A stretch of DNA of 64,000 nt, from assembly GCF_003958635.1 (NCBI RefSeq), contig NZ_RSEK01000001.1, forward strand, positions 310,001 through 374,000, read 5' to 3'. The notes below the pieces were generated by a model. It ran no database searches. It was not told where the DNA came from and saw only the letters and a list, made by a program, of their open reading frames with translations. Positions within the stretch are counted from its first letter, which is position 1. Each line of letters starts with the position of its first letter. The DNA is from Altericroceibacterium xinjiangense. GTDB lineage: Bacteria > Pseudomonadota > Alphaproteobacteria > Sphingomonadales > Sphingomonadaceae. Below are positions 49,588 to 59,446 of the stretch, in pieces. Position numbers and translations under genes: made by a program.

Positions 49588-50424
49588 TCAGCTTACCGCT
49601 TCAAGCGTTTCTTCGCCGCCGTCGGTCGAAGGCGTGCGGCGCGTGCGGCGGCGCGGCTTGGGCGCTTCTTCACTTGCCTCTGCGCTTCCGATAGCGGGCG
49701 GAAGAACGGCCGGATCGACACTGTCGTTGCCGGCCGACTCGTTGCGGGCGGAGTCGCTCCGGGTAGTACGAGCCTTCCGGGCGGGACGGGCTTCGGCGGC
49801 ACTGTCTTCGTCGGCAGCGCCGCTTTCGGTTGCCTCGCTGCCCGGCTCGGGCTTGCGGCGGGCACGGCGCGGCTTGGCCTCGCGGACGAAAGGATTTTCC
49901 TCCTCATCCTTGCTCGCGCCTTCACCTTCGATCCGGGTTTCACCCTCGCGATCCGCGTCGTTCTCGTCGGAATTGCGGCCCTTGGCGTTGCGTCCGCGGG
50001 TGCGATCGTTCCGCCCGCCGCGCTCGTTGCGATCACCACGGTCGTTGCGATCATTCCGGTCACCGCGATCGCTGCGGTTGCCGCGATCTTCCGTCTGGGA
50101 TTCGAACTCGTTGTCGTTCTCATCCTCGTCCTGATCGTCGTCGAAGGACTGCTCGCGATCGTCGCGGCGTGAGCGGGACTCTTCCCGCGGGGTCTTGCCG
50201 TCGGCCAGAACGCGGAAATAGTGATCCGCAAACTGCAGGTAGTATTCGGTCTGCACACGGTCGCCGTTCAGCGAAGCATCGTGGGCCAGTTTCTTGTACT
50301 TTTCCAGCAACTGCGGAGCGTTGCCGCGAGCGCGGCTGTCGATCCGGTTGCCTTGGTTACCGCCGCCCGAGCCGCGATTATTGCCGCGGCCGCGCCGGCG
50401 ATTGTTATTTCTATTGTTGTTCAA
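49588..50424 (-). CDS. DUF4167 domain protein with long low-complexity tail
   Basis: The conserved N-terminal domain (about residues 25-75: SRARGNAPQLLEKYKKLAHDA, TEYYLQFADHYFRVLAD) marks DUF4167, which is widespread in alphaproteobacteria and of unknown function. It is preceded by an Asn/Arg/Gly stretch and followed by about 200 residues of charged low complexity, with repeated Asp-Arg-Asn/Gly units (about 105-150) and Arg/Lys-rich ends. The style recalls RNA-binding proteins. I chose the TTG start at 50424, with GAGGAAG nine bases upstream, because no ATG fits. It lies between prmC (207-bp gap) and lnt (52-bp gap). Confidence 0.85.
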   Translation of the reverse strand: MNNNRNNNRRRGRGNNRGSGGGNQGNRIDSRARGNAPQLLEKYKKLAHDASLNGDRVQTEYYLQFADHYFRVLADGKTPREESRSRRDDREQSFDDDQDEDENDNEFESQTEDRGNRSDRGDRNDRNDRGDRNERGGRNDRTRGRNAKGRNSDENDADREGETRIEGEGASKDEEENPFVREAKPRRARRKPEPGSEATESGAADEDSAAEARPARKARTTRSDSARNESAGNDSVDPAVLPPAIGSAEASEEAPKPRRRTRRTPSTDGGEETLEAVS

Positions 50425-50631
50425 GGGAATTCGCTTCCTCAATAGAGACCGGCGGGAGCTTCCTCCGGCGCAGTCGCATGACCCCTCGCCACGTGGCCCG
50501 GTGGGCGCTCCGTGGTTCCCCATCTGCACAATCCGCGGCGACTTCTGTCGCCATCACACGCAAATGATGGATTTAGGCCCGGCATGCGGATTTGCCGCTC
50601 CTGCCACTGGCCTGTGGCTGAGGTAAACACT

Positions 50632-51456
50632 CTAGCCCCCTTTGCCAAGCCCTAATCGCAAAACCAGCACGCGTGGGCGCCCGGCAAGATCGTGGTGCAA
50701 TTCCGCAACAAATCCCGCTGCTTCAGCAATTTGCGTCACGGGCTCGGCCTGAGCCGCGCCGATCTCGACCGCCGCTGCTCCCCCCGGGGCAAGCAGGTCG
50801 GGCAGCATGGGCAGCAGGACGCGGTAATCGTCGAGCCCTTCCGGCCCGGCAAACAACGCGCCCGCCGGCTCATGCCCGCGCACGGAAACGGCAAGCGCGG
50901 CACCCGTTTCCACATAGGGCGGATTGGCCAGGATCAAGTCAAACCGCCCGAGCTCCGCCCGCCAGCCCGCTTCATGCCAGTCCCGCCGCAGCAGCCGGGT
51001 GCGCTCCGCCAGCCCCAGCCCGGCTGCGTTGCGCGCGGCGACTTCCAGCGCATCGGCGGATCGGTCGATCCCGACCCCTTCCGCTCCGGGCCGCTCCGCC
51101 AGAACGGTCAGCAGCAAGGCGCCGGATCCGACCCCGCAATCGAGCACCCGGGCCGGCTGTACGCAGGCATCGAGCGCCGCCTGGACCGTGGTTTCGCTGT
51201 CGGCCCGGGGAATGAGGACGGCAGGGCCCACCAAAAACGGGCGTCCATAGAATTCCTGCACTCCAAGAATATAGGCGATCGGCTCATGCTTCAGGCGCCG
51301 CTCCAGCATCGGGGTGAAGCTGGCCGGAACCTCGGCGTCACCGTGCCGCAGCAGCAGCTCCGACCGGGTGACCCCCAGCGCATGGGCCAGCAGCAGCTCG
51401 GCATCGAGCCGCGCGGTGTCGGAGACGGCGGCGAGTGCCCGCGCCGCCTCCCGCAA
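50632..51456 (-). CDS. prmC: peptide chain release factor N5-glutamine methyltransferase
   Basis: This 274-residue protein has the N-terminal helical domain (LDAELLLAHALGVTRSELL) and a Rossmann domain with motif I VLDCGVGSGALLLTVL and the catalytic NPPYVE. PrmC methylates the glutamine of the GGQ motif in release factors 1 and 2, increasing termination efficiency. It directly follows prfA, its substrate gene, after 19 bp. The start is a TTG at 51456; no ATG or GTG is available before the prfA stop. Confidence 0.95.
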   Translation of the reverse strand: MREAARALAAVSDTARLDAELLLAHALGVTRSELLLRHGDAEVPASFTPMLERRLKHEPIAYILGVQEFYGRPFLVGPAVLIPRADSETTVQAALDACVQPARVLDCGVGSGALLLTVLAERPGAEGVGIDRSADALEVAARNAAGLGLAERTRLLRRDWHEAGWRAELGRFDLILANPPYVETGAALAVSVRGHEPAGALFAGPEGLDDYRVLLPMLPDLLAPGGAAAVEIGAAQAEPVTQIAEAAGFVAELHHDLAGRPRVLVLRLGLGKGG

Positions 51457-51475
51457 GGCCTCGGCGGATTTGATC

Positions 51476-52546
51476 TCAGTTCCCCAAAGCCGCGAGGCGC
51501 TTCGCCTCGTCCTCGGTGATCAGCGCGTCAATCAATTCCCCCAGCCCCGGCCCGGCGAGCACTTCGGGCAGCTTGTGCAAGGTCAGGTTGATCCGGTGAT
51601 CGGTCACCCGTCCTTGCGGGAAGTTGTAGGTGCGGATGCGCTCCGACCGGTCGCCCGATCCGACCATTGCCTTGCGCGCCTCGGCCTCCGCGCCATGCGC
51701 TTCCTCGCGCATTTTTTCGTAAAGCCGCGCGCGCAGCACCTGCATCGCCTTGGCCCGGTTCTTGTGCTGGCTGCGCTCATCCTGCTGGATCACGACGAGA
51801 CCGGACGGCAAGTGCGTAATCCGCACGGCGCTGTCGGTAGTGTTGACGTGCTGCCCGCCCGCGCCGGACGCGCGGTAGATATCGATCTTCAGGTCCTTGT
51901 CGTCGATCTGGACATCGACCTCGGTCGGTTCCGGCAGCACGGCCACGGTCGCGGCCGAAGTGTGAATCCGCCCGCCGCTTTCGGTCACCGGAACGCGCTG
52001 GACCCGGTGCACGCCGCTTTCGAACTTCAGCTTGGCGAACACGCCCGTGCCCGAAACATTGGCGACGACTTCCTTGAAGCCCCCGATGTCCGAGGCATTC
52101 ACGCTGATCGTCTCGACTCGCCAGCCCCGCTCGGCGGCGTAGCGTTCGTACATCCGGAACAAGTCGGCGGCGAACAAGGCTGCCTCATCGCCCCCGGTCC
52201 CGGCGCGGATTTCCAGCATCGCAGGGCGCGCGTCGGCCGCATCGCGCGGCAGCATCGACAGAGCGAGCTGGCGCTCGGCCTCCGGCAGTTCAGTTCGCAG
52301 GCGGCCCATTTCCTCCTCCGCCAGCGCCTTCATCTCGGGATCGCTGTCGCCGAGGGTTTTTAGCTCCGCCAGCTCGGCGCGCATGGCGCGGATCTGCCCG
52401 GCGATCCTGGCCACCGGTTCCAGCTCGGCATAATCGCGGCTGGCGGCGACGAAAGCCTCGCCTTCCAGCGTGCCGCTCGCCAGCCGGGCTTCCAGTTCGC
52501 TGAAGCGCCCGGCGATCTGGGCGAGCCGCTCTTCGGGAATGGTCAT
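51476..52546 (-). CDS. prfA: peptide chain release factor 1
   Basis: This 356-residue RF1 has the catalytic GGQ in [18 protein letters not shown] and the stop-codon-reading domain before it. Its [18 protein letters not shown] block is typical of RF1, which reads UAA and UAG. I chose the ATG at 52546, which overlaps the hisS stop as ATGA, rather than the in-frame start at 52564 inside hisS. The hisS-prfA-prmC order suggests one transcript. It ends 19 bp before prmC. Confidence 0.97.
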   Translation of the reverse strand: MTIPEERLAQIAGRFSELEARLASGTLEGEAFVAASRDYAELEPVARIAGQIRAMRAELAELKTLGDSDPEMKALAEEEMGRLRTELPEAERQLALSMLPRDAADARPAMLEIRAGTGGDEAALFAADLFRMYERYAAERGWRVETISVNASDIGGFKEVVANVSGTGVFAKLKFESGVHRVQRVPVTESGGRIHTSAATVAVLPEPTEVDVQIDDKDLKIDIYRASGAGGQHVNTTDSAVRITHLPSGLVVIQQDERSQHKNRAKAMQVLRARLYEKMREEAHGAEAEARKAMVGSGDRSERIRTYNFPQGRVTDHRINLTLHKLPEVLAGPGLGELIDALITEDEAKRLAALGN

Positions 52547-53793
52547 CCAGCCGGGCCTCGCCATGCATAGCCGGACAGCACGCCCTCGATGCCCGCTTCA
52601 TCGGCGGCGGTGTTCCGCAAGCGCCGCGCGGTCGCGCCGTCTTCCGCTTTCAGCGCGAAAATGGCCTTCGGCTCCTGCTTGACCGCCTTGTCGAACCGCT
52701 TGCGGGGGGAGCCGGACGCAAGCAGCTCGGCCGCATACCCGCCTCGGCGGAGGGCGGCGACAGCGCCGACCCCGTCCTGCAGGACCGCGTCATCCTCGAC
52801 GACAACGATCACGTCGACCTTGTCTTCACCCCGTTCCCCCACCAGCATCGCCAGCCGCTCAACCCCGGCGGCCCAGCCGACCGCCGGGGTGTGCGGCCCG
52901 CCCAGCGCCTCGATCAACCCGTCATAGCGCCCGCCGCCCAATACGGTGCCTTGCGCCCCCAGCCGGTCAGTGACGAACTCGAATGCGGTGTGGCGATAGT
53001 AATCCAGCCCGCGCACCAGCGCCGGGTTGCGTGTCCAGACCACCCCGGCCGCGTCCAGCCCCTGCGTTACCTGCGCGAAGAAATCCTGCGCCTCGCTGCT
53101 CAGGAAATCGTCGATCTTCGGCGCATCGGCGGCAAGCGGCTTGTCGCGTGGGTCCTTGCTGTCGAGAATCCGCAACGGATTGCGCTCCAGCCGGTCCTGG
53201 CTGTCTTCGGACAAGTCGGCGCGGTGGGCGCGGAAGTAGTCGATCAGCGCCGTGCGCCAGGCCTCCCGGCTGTCCGCATCGCCCAGCGTGTTGAGCTGCA
53301 AGGTCACGCCTTCGGCGATCCCAAGCTCGTTCAGCAACTGGTCGGCCATCACCAGCAGCTCGACATCGACTTGCGGCTCGGCCGCGCCGATGATCTCGGC
53401 GTCCAGCTGGTGGAACTGGCGATAGCGCCCCTTCTGCGGGCGTTCGTAGCGGAACAGCGGCCCGTGCGTCGCCACTTTCACCGGCGCGTACTGCTGCCAG
53501 CCGTCCGTCAGGTAGGCGCGGGCAATCCCGGCGGTGAATTCCGGGCGCAGGGTCAGGGAATCCCCGCCGCGATCCTCGAAACTGTACATTTCCTTGGAGA
53601 CGACATCGGTCGTTTCGCCCAGGGAGCGGGAGAACACCTCGGTCTTCTCGAACACCGGCATTTCCACCCGCCGGAAGCGGTAAAGCTTGCGCACGCGCTC
53701 AAAGGTTTCGACCACGAAAGCGAAGGCTTCCGCCTCGGCGCCGAAGATATCCTGCGTGCCGCGAATGGCCTGGGGGGTTTCGATCCTGCTCAT
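52543..53793 (-). CDS. hisS: histidyl-tRNA synthetase
   Basis: The 416-residue class II synthetase shows IRGTQDIFG at the N-terminus, motif 2 around [22 protein letters not shown], the histidine-specific loop [15 protein letters not shown] and motif 3 [14 protein letters not shown]...[11 protein letters not shown] short anticodon-binding domain follows. It charges tRNA-His. The start at 53793 ([12 protein letters not shown]) fits the family; the longer frame upstream is a shadow of the divergent M61 gene. Its stop overlaps the prfA start by four bases. Confidence 0.97.
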   Translation of the reverse strand: MSRIETPQAIRGTQDIFGAEAEAFAFVVETFERVRKLYRFRRVEMPVFEKTEVFSRSLGETTDVVSKEMYSFEDRGGDSLTLRPEFTAGIARAYLTDGWQQYAPVKVATHGPLFRYERPQKGRYRQFHQLDAEIIGAAEPQVDVELLVMADQLLNELGIAEGVTLQLNTLGDADSREAWRTALIDYFRAHRADLSEDSQDRLERNPLRILDSKDPRDKPLAADAPKIDDFLSSEAQDFFAQVTQGLDAAGVVWTRNPALVRGLDYYRHTAFEFVTDRLGAQGTVLGGGRYDGLIEALGGPHTPAVGWAAGVERLAMLVGERGEDKVDVIVVVEDDAVLQDGVGAVAALRRGGYAAELLASGSPRKRFDKAVKQEPKAIFALKAEDGATARRLRNTAADEAGIEGVLSGYAWRGPAG

Positions 53794-53887
53794 GGCCGGC
53801 GCGCTTAGCCCGATTATGGCCCGTCCGCAAAGGTGCTCAAGCGCCGGGCCCTTGCGGACGCCTGCGCTTGCGGCCATCACTTCACGC

Positions 53888-55837
53888 ATGAAGACACAGC
53901 TCCTGCTCGCCCTGTCCGCCAGCGCCCTGCTGGCCGCGCCCGCCGCCGCCCAGATGCAGCCGGCGACGAACTCCGCCCCGCAGGCCGTGCCGATCGTGAC
54001 CACCGTGCCCGACGCGCGCGACGTTCGCTATCCCGGGACGATCCGGCTGGACATCGACGCGACCGATACCTTGCGCGGGCTCTACAAGGTCACGCAAGTC
54101 GTCCCCGTCCCCAGCGGTGCGCGCGAGCTGGTGCTGCAATTGCCCGAATGGCTGCCCGGCAACCACGCGCCGCGCGGGCCGATCAATCTTCTGGCCAACA
54201 TCGGCTTCGAAGTGGACGGCCAGCCGGTCCAGTGGACCCGCGATCCGCTGGAAGTCCACGCGTTCCGCATTCCGCTGCCGGAAGGCGCTCGGCAAGTTAC
54301 CGCGCGGTTCGTGCACACTTCCCCGATCCAGCCGGATCAGGGCCGGATCACGATGACGCAGGAGATGCTCAACCTCCAGTGGGAGAAAATGAGCCTCTAT
54401 CCCGCCGGCTACTACACCCGGCAGATCCCGGTGCAGCCGACCGTCACGTTCCCGGCCGGCTGGCAGGTGTTCACCGCGCTCGATGGTCAGCAGGCGAACG
54501 GGTCCAGGGTCACGTGGGCGACGACCGATTACGAAACGCTGGTCGATTCCCCGATCTTCGCCGGCCAGCACGCGCAAAGCTGGCCGCTGGGGCACGATGT
54601 CCGGCTCAACGTCGTGGCGGACGAACCGGGACTTCTGGCCGTGGCGCCCGAAAACCTGCGGACCTACAACACGCTGGTGGATGAAGCGCTGGCCCTGTTC
54701 GGAGCAAAGCATTTCGACCGTTACGAATTCCTGCTGGCGCTGACGGACCGGATGGGAGGCATCGGGCTGGAGCATCACCGGTCGAGCGAAAACCAGTACG
54801 ATCCGACCACGCTGGTCGACTGGGAAGCGATGGATTGGGACCGCAACGTCATCGCGCATGAACTGGTCCACAGCTGGAACGGCAAGTACCGCCGCCCGGC
54901 GGACTTGTGGACGCCCGACTACCGCACACCGATGCAGAACAGCCTGCTGTGGATGTACGAAGGGCAGACGCAGTTCTGGGGCAATGTGCTGGCCGCCCGG
55001 TCCGGCGTCCAGCAGGACGAGACGGTGCTCGGCGCCTTTGCCACCTATGCCGCGAACTATACCGAAGGGCAGCCGGGCCGGGCGTGGCGCTCTGTCGCGG
55101 ACACGACCAACGATCCGATCATCAATTCGCGCCGGCCGCTGCCCTACTCCTCCCTGACGCGGAGCGAGGACTACTACAGCGAAGGCGCGCTGGTCTGGCT
55201 GGAAGCCGACCAGATCATCCGCCAGGGCACCGGGGGCCGCAAGGGGCTGGACGATTTCGCCCGCGCCTTCTTCGGCATGCGGGATGGCGACTGGGGCCAG
55301 CTGACCTACACCTTTGAGGATATCGTCGGCACGCTGAACCAGGTGTACCCGTACGATTGGGCCGATTTCCTGACCACCCGGCTTTACCAGCCCGGCCAGC
55401 CGGGTCCGCTGCGCGGTATCGAAATGGCCGGGTACAAGCTCGTCTGGAAGGATGAGCCCAACCCTTATGAGAAAGGGCGGATGTCCGGTGGAGAGTACCT
55501 CAGCCTGTTCTACTCGCTCGGGCTGAATCTCGACCGCGATGGCAACGTCGGCTCCGCCTTGTGGGACGGGCCGGCCTTCCGGGCCGGGATCGTGCCCGGA
55601 ATGCAGATCGTCGCGGTGAACGGGCAGGACTACGATGAGGAGCGGATCAGGACCGCGATCCAGGCCGCCCGCGGCGGGACGGAGCCGATCAACCTGCTGG
55701 TGAAGCGCGGTGAAAGCTTCCTCACCATCCCGGTCGATTACCACGGCGGCCTGCGCTATCCGTGGCTGGAAAAGGCCGTTCCGGGCGAAGCCGGGCTCGA
55801 CCGGTTGCTGGCCCCGCGCACCGACACAGCGCGCTGA
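53888..55837 (+). CDS. M61 family (glycyl aminopeptidase-type) metallopeptidase, exported
   Basis: The 649-residue protein has a signal peptide (cleavage near AAA-QM), the M61 N-terminal beta domain, a zinc site [10 protein letters not shown] (about residues 323-332) with a downstream Glu in [10 protein letters not shown], and a C-terminal PDZ domain ([23 protein letters not shown]). M61 enzymes remove N-terminal Gly/Ala from peptides; the exact specificity here is unknown. Export to the periplasm is expected. It is divergent from hisS by 94 bp. A GC-rich hairpin lies about 20 bp after the stop. Confidence 0.92.
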   Translation: MKTQLLLALSASALLAAPAAAQMQPATNSAPQAVPIVTTVPDARDVRYPGTIRLDIDATDTLRGLYKVTQVVPVPSGARELVLQLPEWLPGNHAPRGPINLLANIGFEVDGQPVQWTRDPLEVHAFRIPLPEGARQVTARFVHTSPIQPDQGRITMTQEMLNLQWEKMSLYPAGYYTRQIPVQPTVTFPAGWQVFTALDGQQANGSRVTWATTDYETLVDSPIFAGQHAQSWPLGHDVRLNVVADEPGLLAVAPENLRTYNTLVDEALALFGAKHFDRYEFLLALTDRMGGIGLEHHRSSENQYDPTTLVDWEAMDWDRNVIAHELVHSWNGKYRRPADLWTPDYRTPMQNSLLWMYEGQTQFWGNVLAARSGVQQDETVLGAFATYAANYTEGQPGRAWRSVADTTNDPIINSRRPLPYSSLTRSEDYYSEGALVWLEADQIIRQGTGGRKGLDDFARAFFGMRDGDWGQLTYTFEDIVGTLNQVYPYDWADFLTTRLYQPGQPGPLRGIEMAGYKLVWKDEPNPYEKGRMSGGEYLSLFYSLGLNLDRDGNVGSALWDGPAFRAGIVPGMQIVAVNGQDYDEERIRTAIQAARGGTEPINLLVKRGESFLTIPVDYHGGLRYPWLEKAVPGEAGLDRLLAPRTDTAR

Positions 55838-56215
55838 CGCCTCGGCGGAGAGCGAACCGGGGCGGCGGTGTCAGCCGCCGCCCCGCTCTCCGCTGCTGCT
55901 CGATTACCCATTACCCGGCGACCACCGCCCTGAGAAAGGGAGCATCGGCAAGCGGGGCGATGGCTCCGGCTTTGCTGCACGCTCTTTCCTACAGCGCCGC
56001 CATCGCCGACCCTCGCGGGCATGCTGGTTGCTGCCCCTCTCGCCTCGTTCCCTTGCGCAACATTGCTTCACAACGGCGCACGAACATTTTATTTTCTCAA
56101 AAGCGGCAATCTGTCATCCTCAAGGCCGCAAACCCGCAGGAAACGTGGGTTTGCGGCCGTGGACAGCCAGTGCAGGACATGTCAACTGTGTCAACCTCGC
56201 CCACCGGCGACGCCG
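55838..56215. other. intergenic region with two strong hairpins
   Basis: These 378 bp between convergent genes hold a perfect 10-bp hairpin (55859-55868/55875-55884, GGGGCGGCGG/CCGCCGCCCC) near the M61 stop. A perfect 12-bp hairpin (56124-56135/56147-56158, GGCCGCAAACCC/GGGTTTGCGGCC) lies nearer the oxidoreductase stop. Neither has a long T-run; they probably end the two transcripts. No ORF looks coding. Confidence 0.6.
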
Positions 56216-57325
56216 CTATTCCGCGGCTTGCAGGAAGCGGTCGTCGATCGAGATGTCAGTCTGCCAGCTCTTGACTTCCGGCATCACCTTCTCGGCGAAC
56301 ATGTGCAGGTTCTTCAGCGCCTCGTCCTGCGGCATTCCGCCGAAATAGACGTGCGGGAAGAAGCCTTGCGGGCGATAGATTTCCTTCAGCTCCCACATGC
56401 GGTCCAGGATCATCTGCGGCGTGCCGGTAACCGCGCCCCGGCCGAAGCTGCGCGCGTACTGCTCGACCGCCTCCGGCTCCATGGTCATGTTTTCGTAGTG
56501 TTCGTAGCCCTTGATGTCCTTGAAGATCCCGGGCTCATTCAGGCTGTAGTTTTCCACCGCCGCTTCCATCGTGCGGGCAAGGTAGCGCTGCCCCTGCGCT
56601 TCCGCGTATTCGGCACTCTCATCGATATAGAAATTGCCGCTGACCATCGGCGCCGGCGGTTCCGTGCCTGGCCCGTGCACCTCCTGCCATACCTCGCGGT
56701 ACTTGTCCGGCGGGGTTTCCTTGCCGCGCTGGGGCAGCATCAGCACCATGTTGCCGAACCCGTGCTTCGCGGCCGACACCATCGAGTTGCCGGAAAGAGA
56801 GCCGCAGAACTTGCGCCCCTCGAAGCTCTTGACCGGCTGCGGGCGCAGTTCGCGCCGCGGAATCGTGCCGAACGCTCCCTCCCCTTCGATGATCCCGGTC
56901 TCCAGCGCCGGAATCAGCACGTCCAGGATATCGTTGTAGAGCGCGCGCGCCTTGTTCTGGTCGATGCCCAGCCCGGCGAATTCGTGCGGGGCAAGCCCGC
57001 CGCCGAAGCCCAGAATCGCGCGGCCGTTCGACAGAAGATCCAGATTGATGATCTTTTCGGCCAGCCGCACCGGATTGTGCCACGGCACGATGATGCACTG
57101 GGTGCCAAGCTTCACGCGCTTCGTCCGGCCAGCGATGTAGGTCAACAGCTGGAGCGGATCGTTCGACATGGAATAGTCGGTAAAGTGATGTTCGGTGATC
57201 CACACCGAATCGAACCCGAGTTCTTCCGCCAGGACGAGATTCTCGATCTCCTCCCGCACGAACCGGGCATCGGGATAGGATTTGCCCCGCTGGTGGGCGA
57301 AACCGGTTGCCAGACCTACATGCAT
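56216..57325 (-). CDS. LLM class flavin-dependent oxidoreductase
   Basis: The 369-residue protein is a bacterial luciferase-like monooxygenase: ENLVLAEELGFDSVWITEHHFTDYSM near the N-terminus, IAGRTKRVKLGTQCIIVPWHNPVRLAEKI and LSNGRAILGFGGGLAPHEFAGLG in the TIM barrel, and a C-terminal RGAVTGTPQMILDRM segment. Such enzymes use reduced FMN and oxygen (or F420) to oxidise small substrates; the substrate is not deducible. The ATG at 57325 is set by AGGAGAG upstream, and the longer frame to 57412 is rejected. It is divergent from ppa. Confidence 0.9.
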   Translation of the reverse strand: MHVGLATGFAHQRGKSYPDARFVREEIENLVLAEELGFDSVWITEHHFTDYSMSNDPLQLLTYIAGRTKRVKLGTQCIIVPWHNPVRLAEKIINLDLLSNGRAILGFGGGLAPHEFAGLGIDQNKARALYNDILDVLIPALETGIIEGEGAFGTIPRRELRPQPVKSFEGRKFCGSLSGNSMVSAAKHGFGNMVLMLPQRGKETPPDKYREVWQEVHGPGTEPPAPMVSGNFYIDESAEYAEAQGQRYLARTMEAAVENYSLNEPGIFKDIKGYEHYENMTMEPEAVEQYARSFGRGAVTGTPQMILDRMWELKEIYRPQGFFPHVYFGGMPQDEALKNLHMFAEKVMPEVKSWQTDISIDDRFLQAAE

Positions 57326-57515
57326 GACTGCTCTCTCCTCTCCGGCGCAGGAATTCTTCGTTCCCTGTCGCTGACGAGTCGGGAGGATGCCCTTGCGGCA
57401 CGCCGCGTGCAAATTTTCTCGCCAAGGGCCGCCGCTTGGGCTACCCGCGCCCGCAAAACAGGGAAGAAGGTGCCGTCAACCAGCTCCTTCAGGCAACCAC
57501 GGGAAACAAGCATCC

Positions 57516-58061
57516 ATGCGAATCGAACAGATCCCAGTCGGCGACAACCCGCCCCACAGCCTCAATGTCGTGATCGAAGTTCCCACTGGCGGGGAGCCGG
57601 TGAAGTACGAATTCGACAAGGACTCGGGCGCGCTGTTCGTGGATCGCATCCTGCACACCCCGATGCGCTATCCGGCAAACTATGGCTTCGTGCCACACAC
57701 GCTTTCACCCGATGGCGACCCGCTCGATGCGCTGGTAATCGCGCGCTCCCCGTTCATTCCCGGCTGCGTCGTCCGCGCACGCCCGATCAGCGTTCTGAAG
57801 CTGGAAGATGAACACGGCGGGGACGAAAAGCTGGTCTGTGTGCCGGTGGACACAACCTTCCCGTACTACTCCGATGTCGGGGAACGGCAGGACCTTCCCT
57901 CGATCATCTTCGATCAGATCGAGCACTTCTTTAAGCACTACAAGGATCTGGAGACCGAAAAGTGGGTCCGGGTCGGTGACTGGGGCGATGCGGCGGAAGC
58001 CCGCCGGATCGTGGTCGAAGCGATCGAGCGCGCCAAGCAGGCAAAACAGGCAGCCGAATAG
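57516..58061 (+). CDS. ppa: inorganic pyrophosphatase
   Basis: The 181-residue family I enzyme has VVIEVPTGGEPVKYEFDKDSG, the signature DGDPLDALV with three metal-binding aspartates, and a C-terminal KWVRVGDWGDAAEA. It hydrolyses pyrophosphate to drive biosynthetic reactions in the cytoplasm. The start at 57516 fits the family N-terminus MRIEQIPVGDNPP. Its stop lies in a 16-bp perfect palindrome (58056-58071) shared with the stop of the convergent channel gene. Confidence 0.97.
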   Translation: MRIEQIPVGDNPPHSLNVVIEVPTGGEPVKYEFDKDSGALFVDRILHTPMRYPANYGFVPHTLSPDGDPLDALVIARSPFIPGCVVRARPISVLKLEDEHGGDEKLVCVPVDTTFPYYSDVGERQDLPSIIFDQIEHFFKHYKDLETEKWVRVGDWGDAAEARRIVVEAIERAKQAKQAAE

Positions 58062-58065
58062 GCGC

Positions 58066-59445
58066 CTATTCCACCGGGCGATTGGGATTGAGCAGGTCAC
58101 CCTTGCCGGGCGTGGCCTGCCGCTCCTCCTCCACCATCTTGGCGACTTCGTTCTCCGGACGCACGTCCTGATCAACGGGGCGGGCTCGCCCTTTGGAACC
58201 CCTGCGCCGATCAGGCGGGGGCGCCGCTTCCTCGGCCCCTTCCATGTCCTTGATCGGCAGGGGGGATTCGGGATCGAAACGCAGGCGGTAGATCGGCTCC
58301 GGCATCTCGACCTCGTCCGCGTCCAGGGCGTTCTTCACCGTCACAAGCGCCTGGCTGCGCGCCTTGAACCAGTTCGTCTCGCCCTGATCGATCCAGGCAA
58401 TGAACTTCAGGACAACGCTGGAAGCAGCGGCCTCCTGCACCAGGAACAGCGGGGCAGGCTCGGGCAACACAAAATCCAAGCCGCGCAAGGCGGCTACGCC
58501 TGTGGCGCCCGCCACGCTTGCATCCTCGTTCACGCCGATGCCTATCTCGAAGGCGAAGCTGCGCTGCGGGTTGCGCGTATAGTTGACGATCACGCCCTTG
58601 AAGACGGTGGAATTGGGGATCCGCACGTGATTGCCGTCCAGCGTCATCAGCAGAGTAGCACGGCTGGTCAGCCGAATGATCCGCCCCTCGTAATCCTCGA
58701 TCTTCACCAGCTCGTTCGGGCGGAACGGCTGACGCAGGCTCAGCATCACGGAGGCGACGTAGTTCTCGATGATGTCGCGTAGCGAAAAGCCGAGCGCAAT
58801 CCCGACAACGCCCGCGCCGCCCAGCACGGCTCCGAGCAACGTTCCTGCACCCAGTATGTTGAGCGCGACCAGCGCGCCCGCGACGATGAAGGCAAACCGG
58901 ATCGCGCTCGCGATCAGTTCCGCAAGGAAGGAATTGGGCGTGACACGGCGCCAGAGACTTTCGAGAGAGGCAATCGCATAGCCGAGGCCGGCGATCAGCA
59001 ACGCCGCCAGGACGGCTACCGCGATCAGCGGCAGAGCGGCGACAAGCGTCGTGAGCTGCTCCGAAAAGGTGCCCAGAACACCAAGCCGACTGCCTACGGA
59101 GACATCCCGCTCGATCTGGTTTTCGACGGTGACCACGCCGCTGATCCGCGATGCGATCACCTCGGCCCGTGCCTTGTCCTCGGCATCCGTCACCGTCCCG
59201 GTGAGCGTGACCACGCCCTCCCGCACATTCGCCCGCACACCGGCGAGCGCAGGAATCTCGGAGAAGATCGAGGAAATGCGCTGGGAGACGGCCTGATCCG
59301 AACCGGCTTCCTGCCGGGCCTCAATTTCCGGAGCGGCGCTGGGCGCTGCCGTCGGGCTCGGGCTCGTCTCCGGCAGCAGGGTCGCCGCCTGAACCGGCGA
59401 CCAGCCGAGCAACAGCGCGGCCAGCGCCAGGACGATCCCCTGCAT
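58066..59445 (-). CDS. mechanosensitive ion channel with periplasmic BON domain
   Basis: The 459-residue protein has a signal peptide, a Pro/Thr/Ser linker, a BON domain (about residues 50-115: VRANVREGVVTLTGTVTDAEDKARAEVIA), three membrane helices (about 130-215) and an MscS domain with VGIALGFSLRDIIENYVASVML, then FRPNELVKIEDYEGRI and VRIPNSTVFKGVIVNY. BON domains bind membrane lipids, so the channel may sense the envelope. The C-terminus is a charged, Pro-rich tail. It starts one base after the pmbA stop, implying translational coupling. This is the second MscS family gene in the window. Confidence 0.9.
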   Translation of the reverse strand: MQGIVLALAALLLGWSPVQAATLLPETSPSPTAAPSAAPEIEARQEAGSDQAVSQRISSIFSEIPALAGVRANVREGVVTLTGTVTDAEDKARAEVIASRISGVVTVENQIERDVSVGSRLGVLGTFSEQLTTLVAALPLIAVAVLAALLIAGLGYAIASLESLWRRVTPNSFLAELIASAIRFAFIVAGALVALNILGAGTLLGAVLGGAGVVGIALGFSLRDIIENYVASVMLSLRQPFRPNELVKIEDYEGRIIRLTSRATLLMTLDGNHVRIPNSTVFKGVIVNYTRNPQRSFAFEIGIGVNEDASVAGATGVAALRGLDFVLPEPAPLFLVQEAAASSVVLKFIAWIDQGETNWFKARSQALVTVKNALDADEVEMPEPIYRLRFDPESPLPIKDMEGAEEAAPPPDRRRGSKGRARPVDQDVRPENEVAKMVEEERQATPGKGDLLNPNRPVE

Positions 59446-59446
59446 T

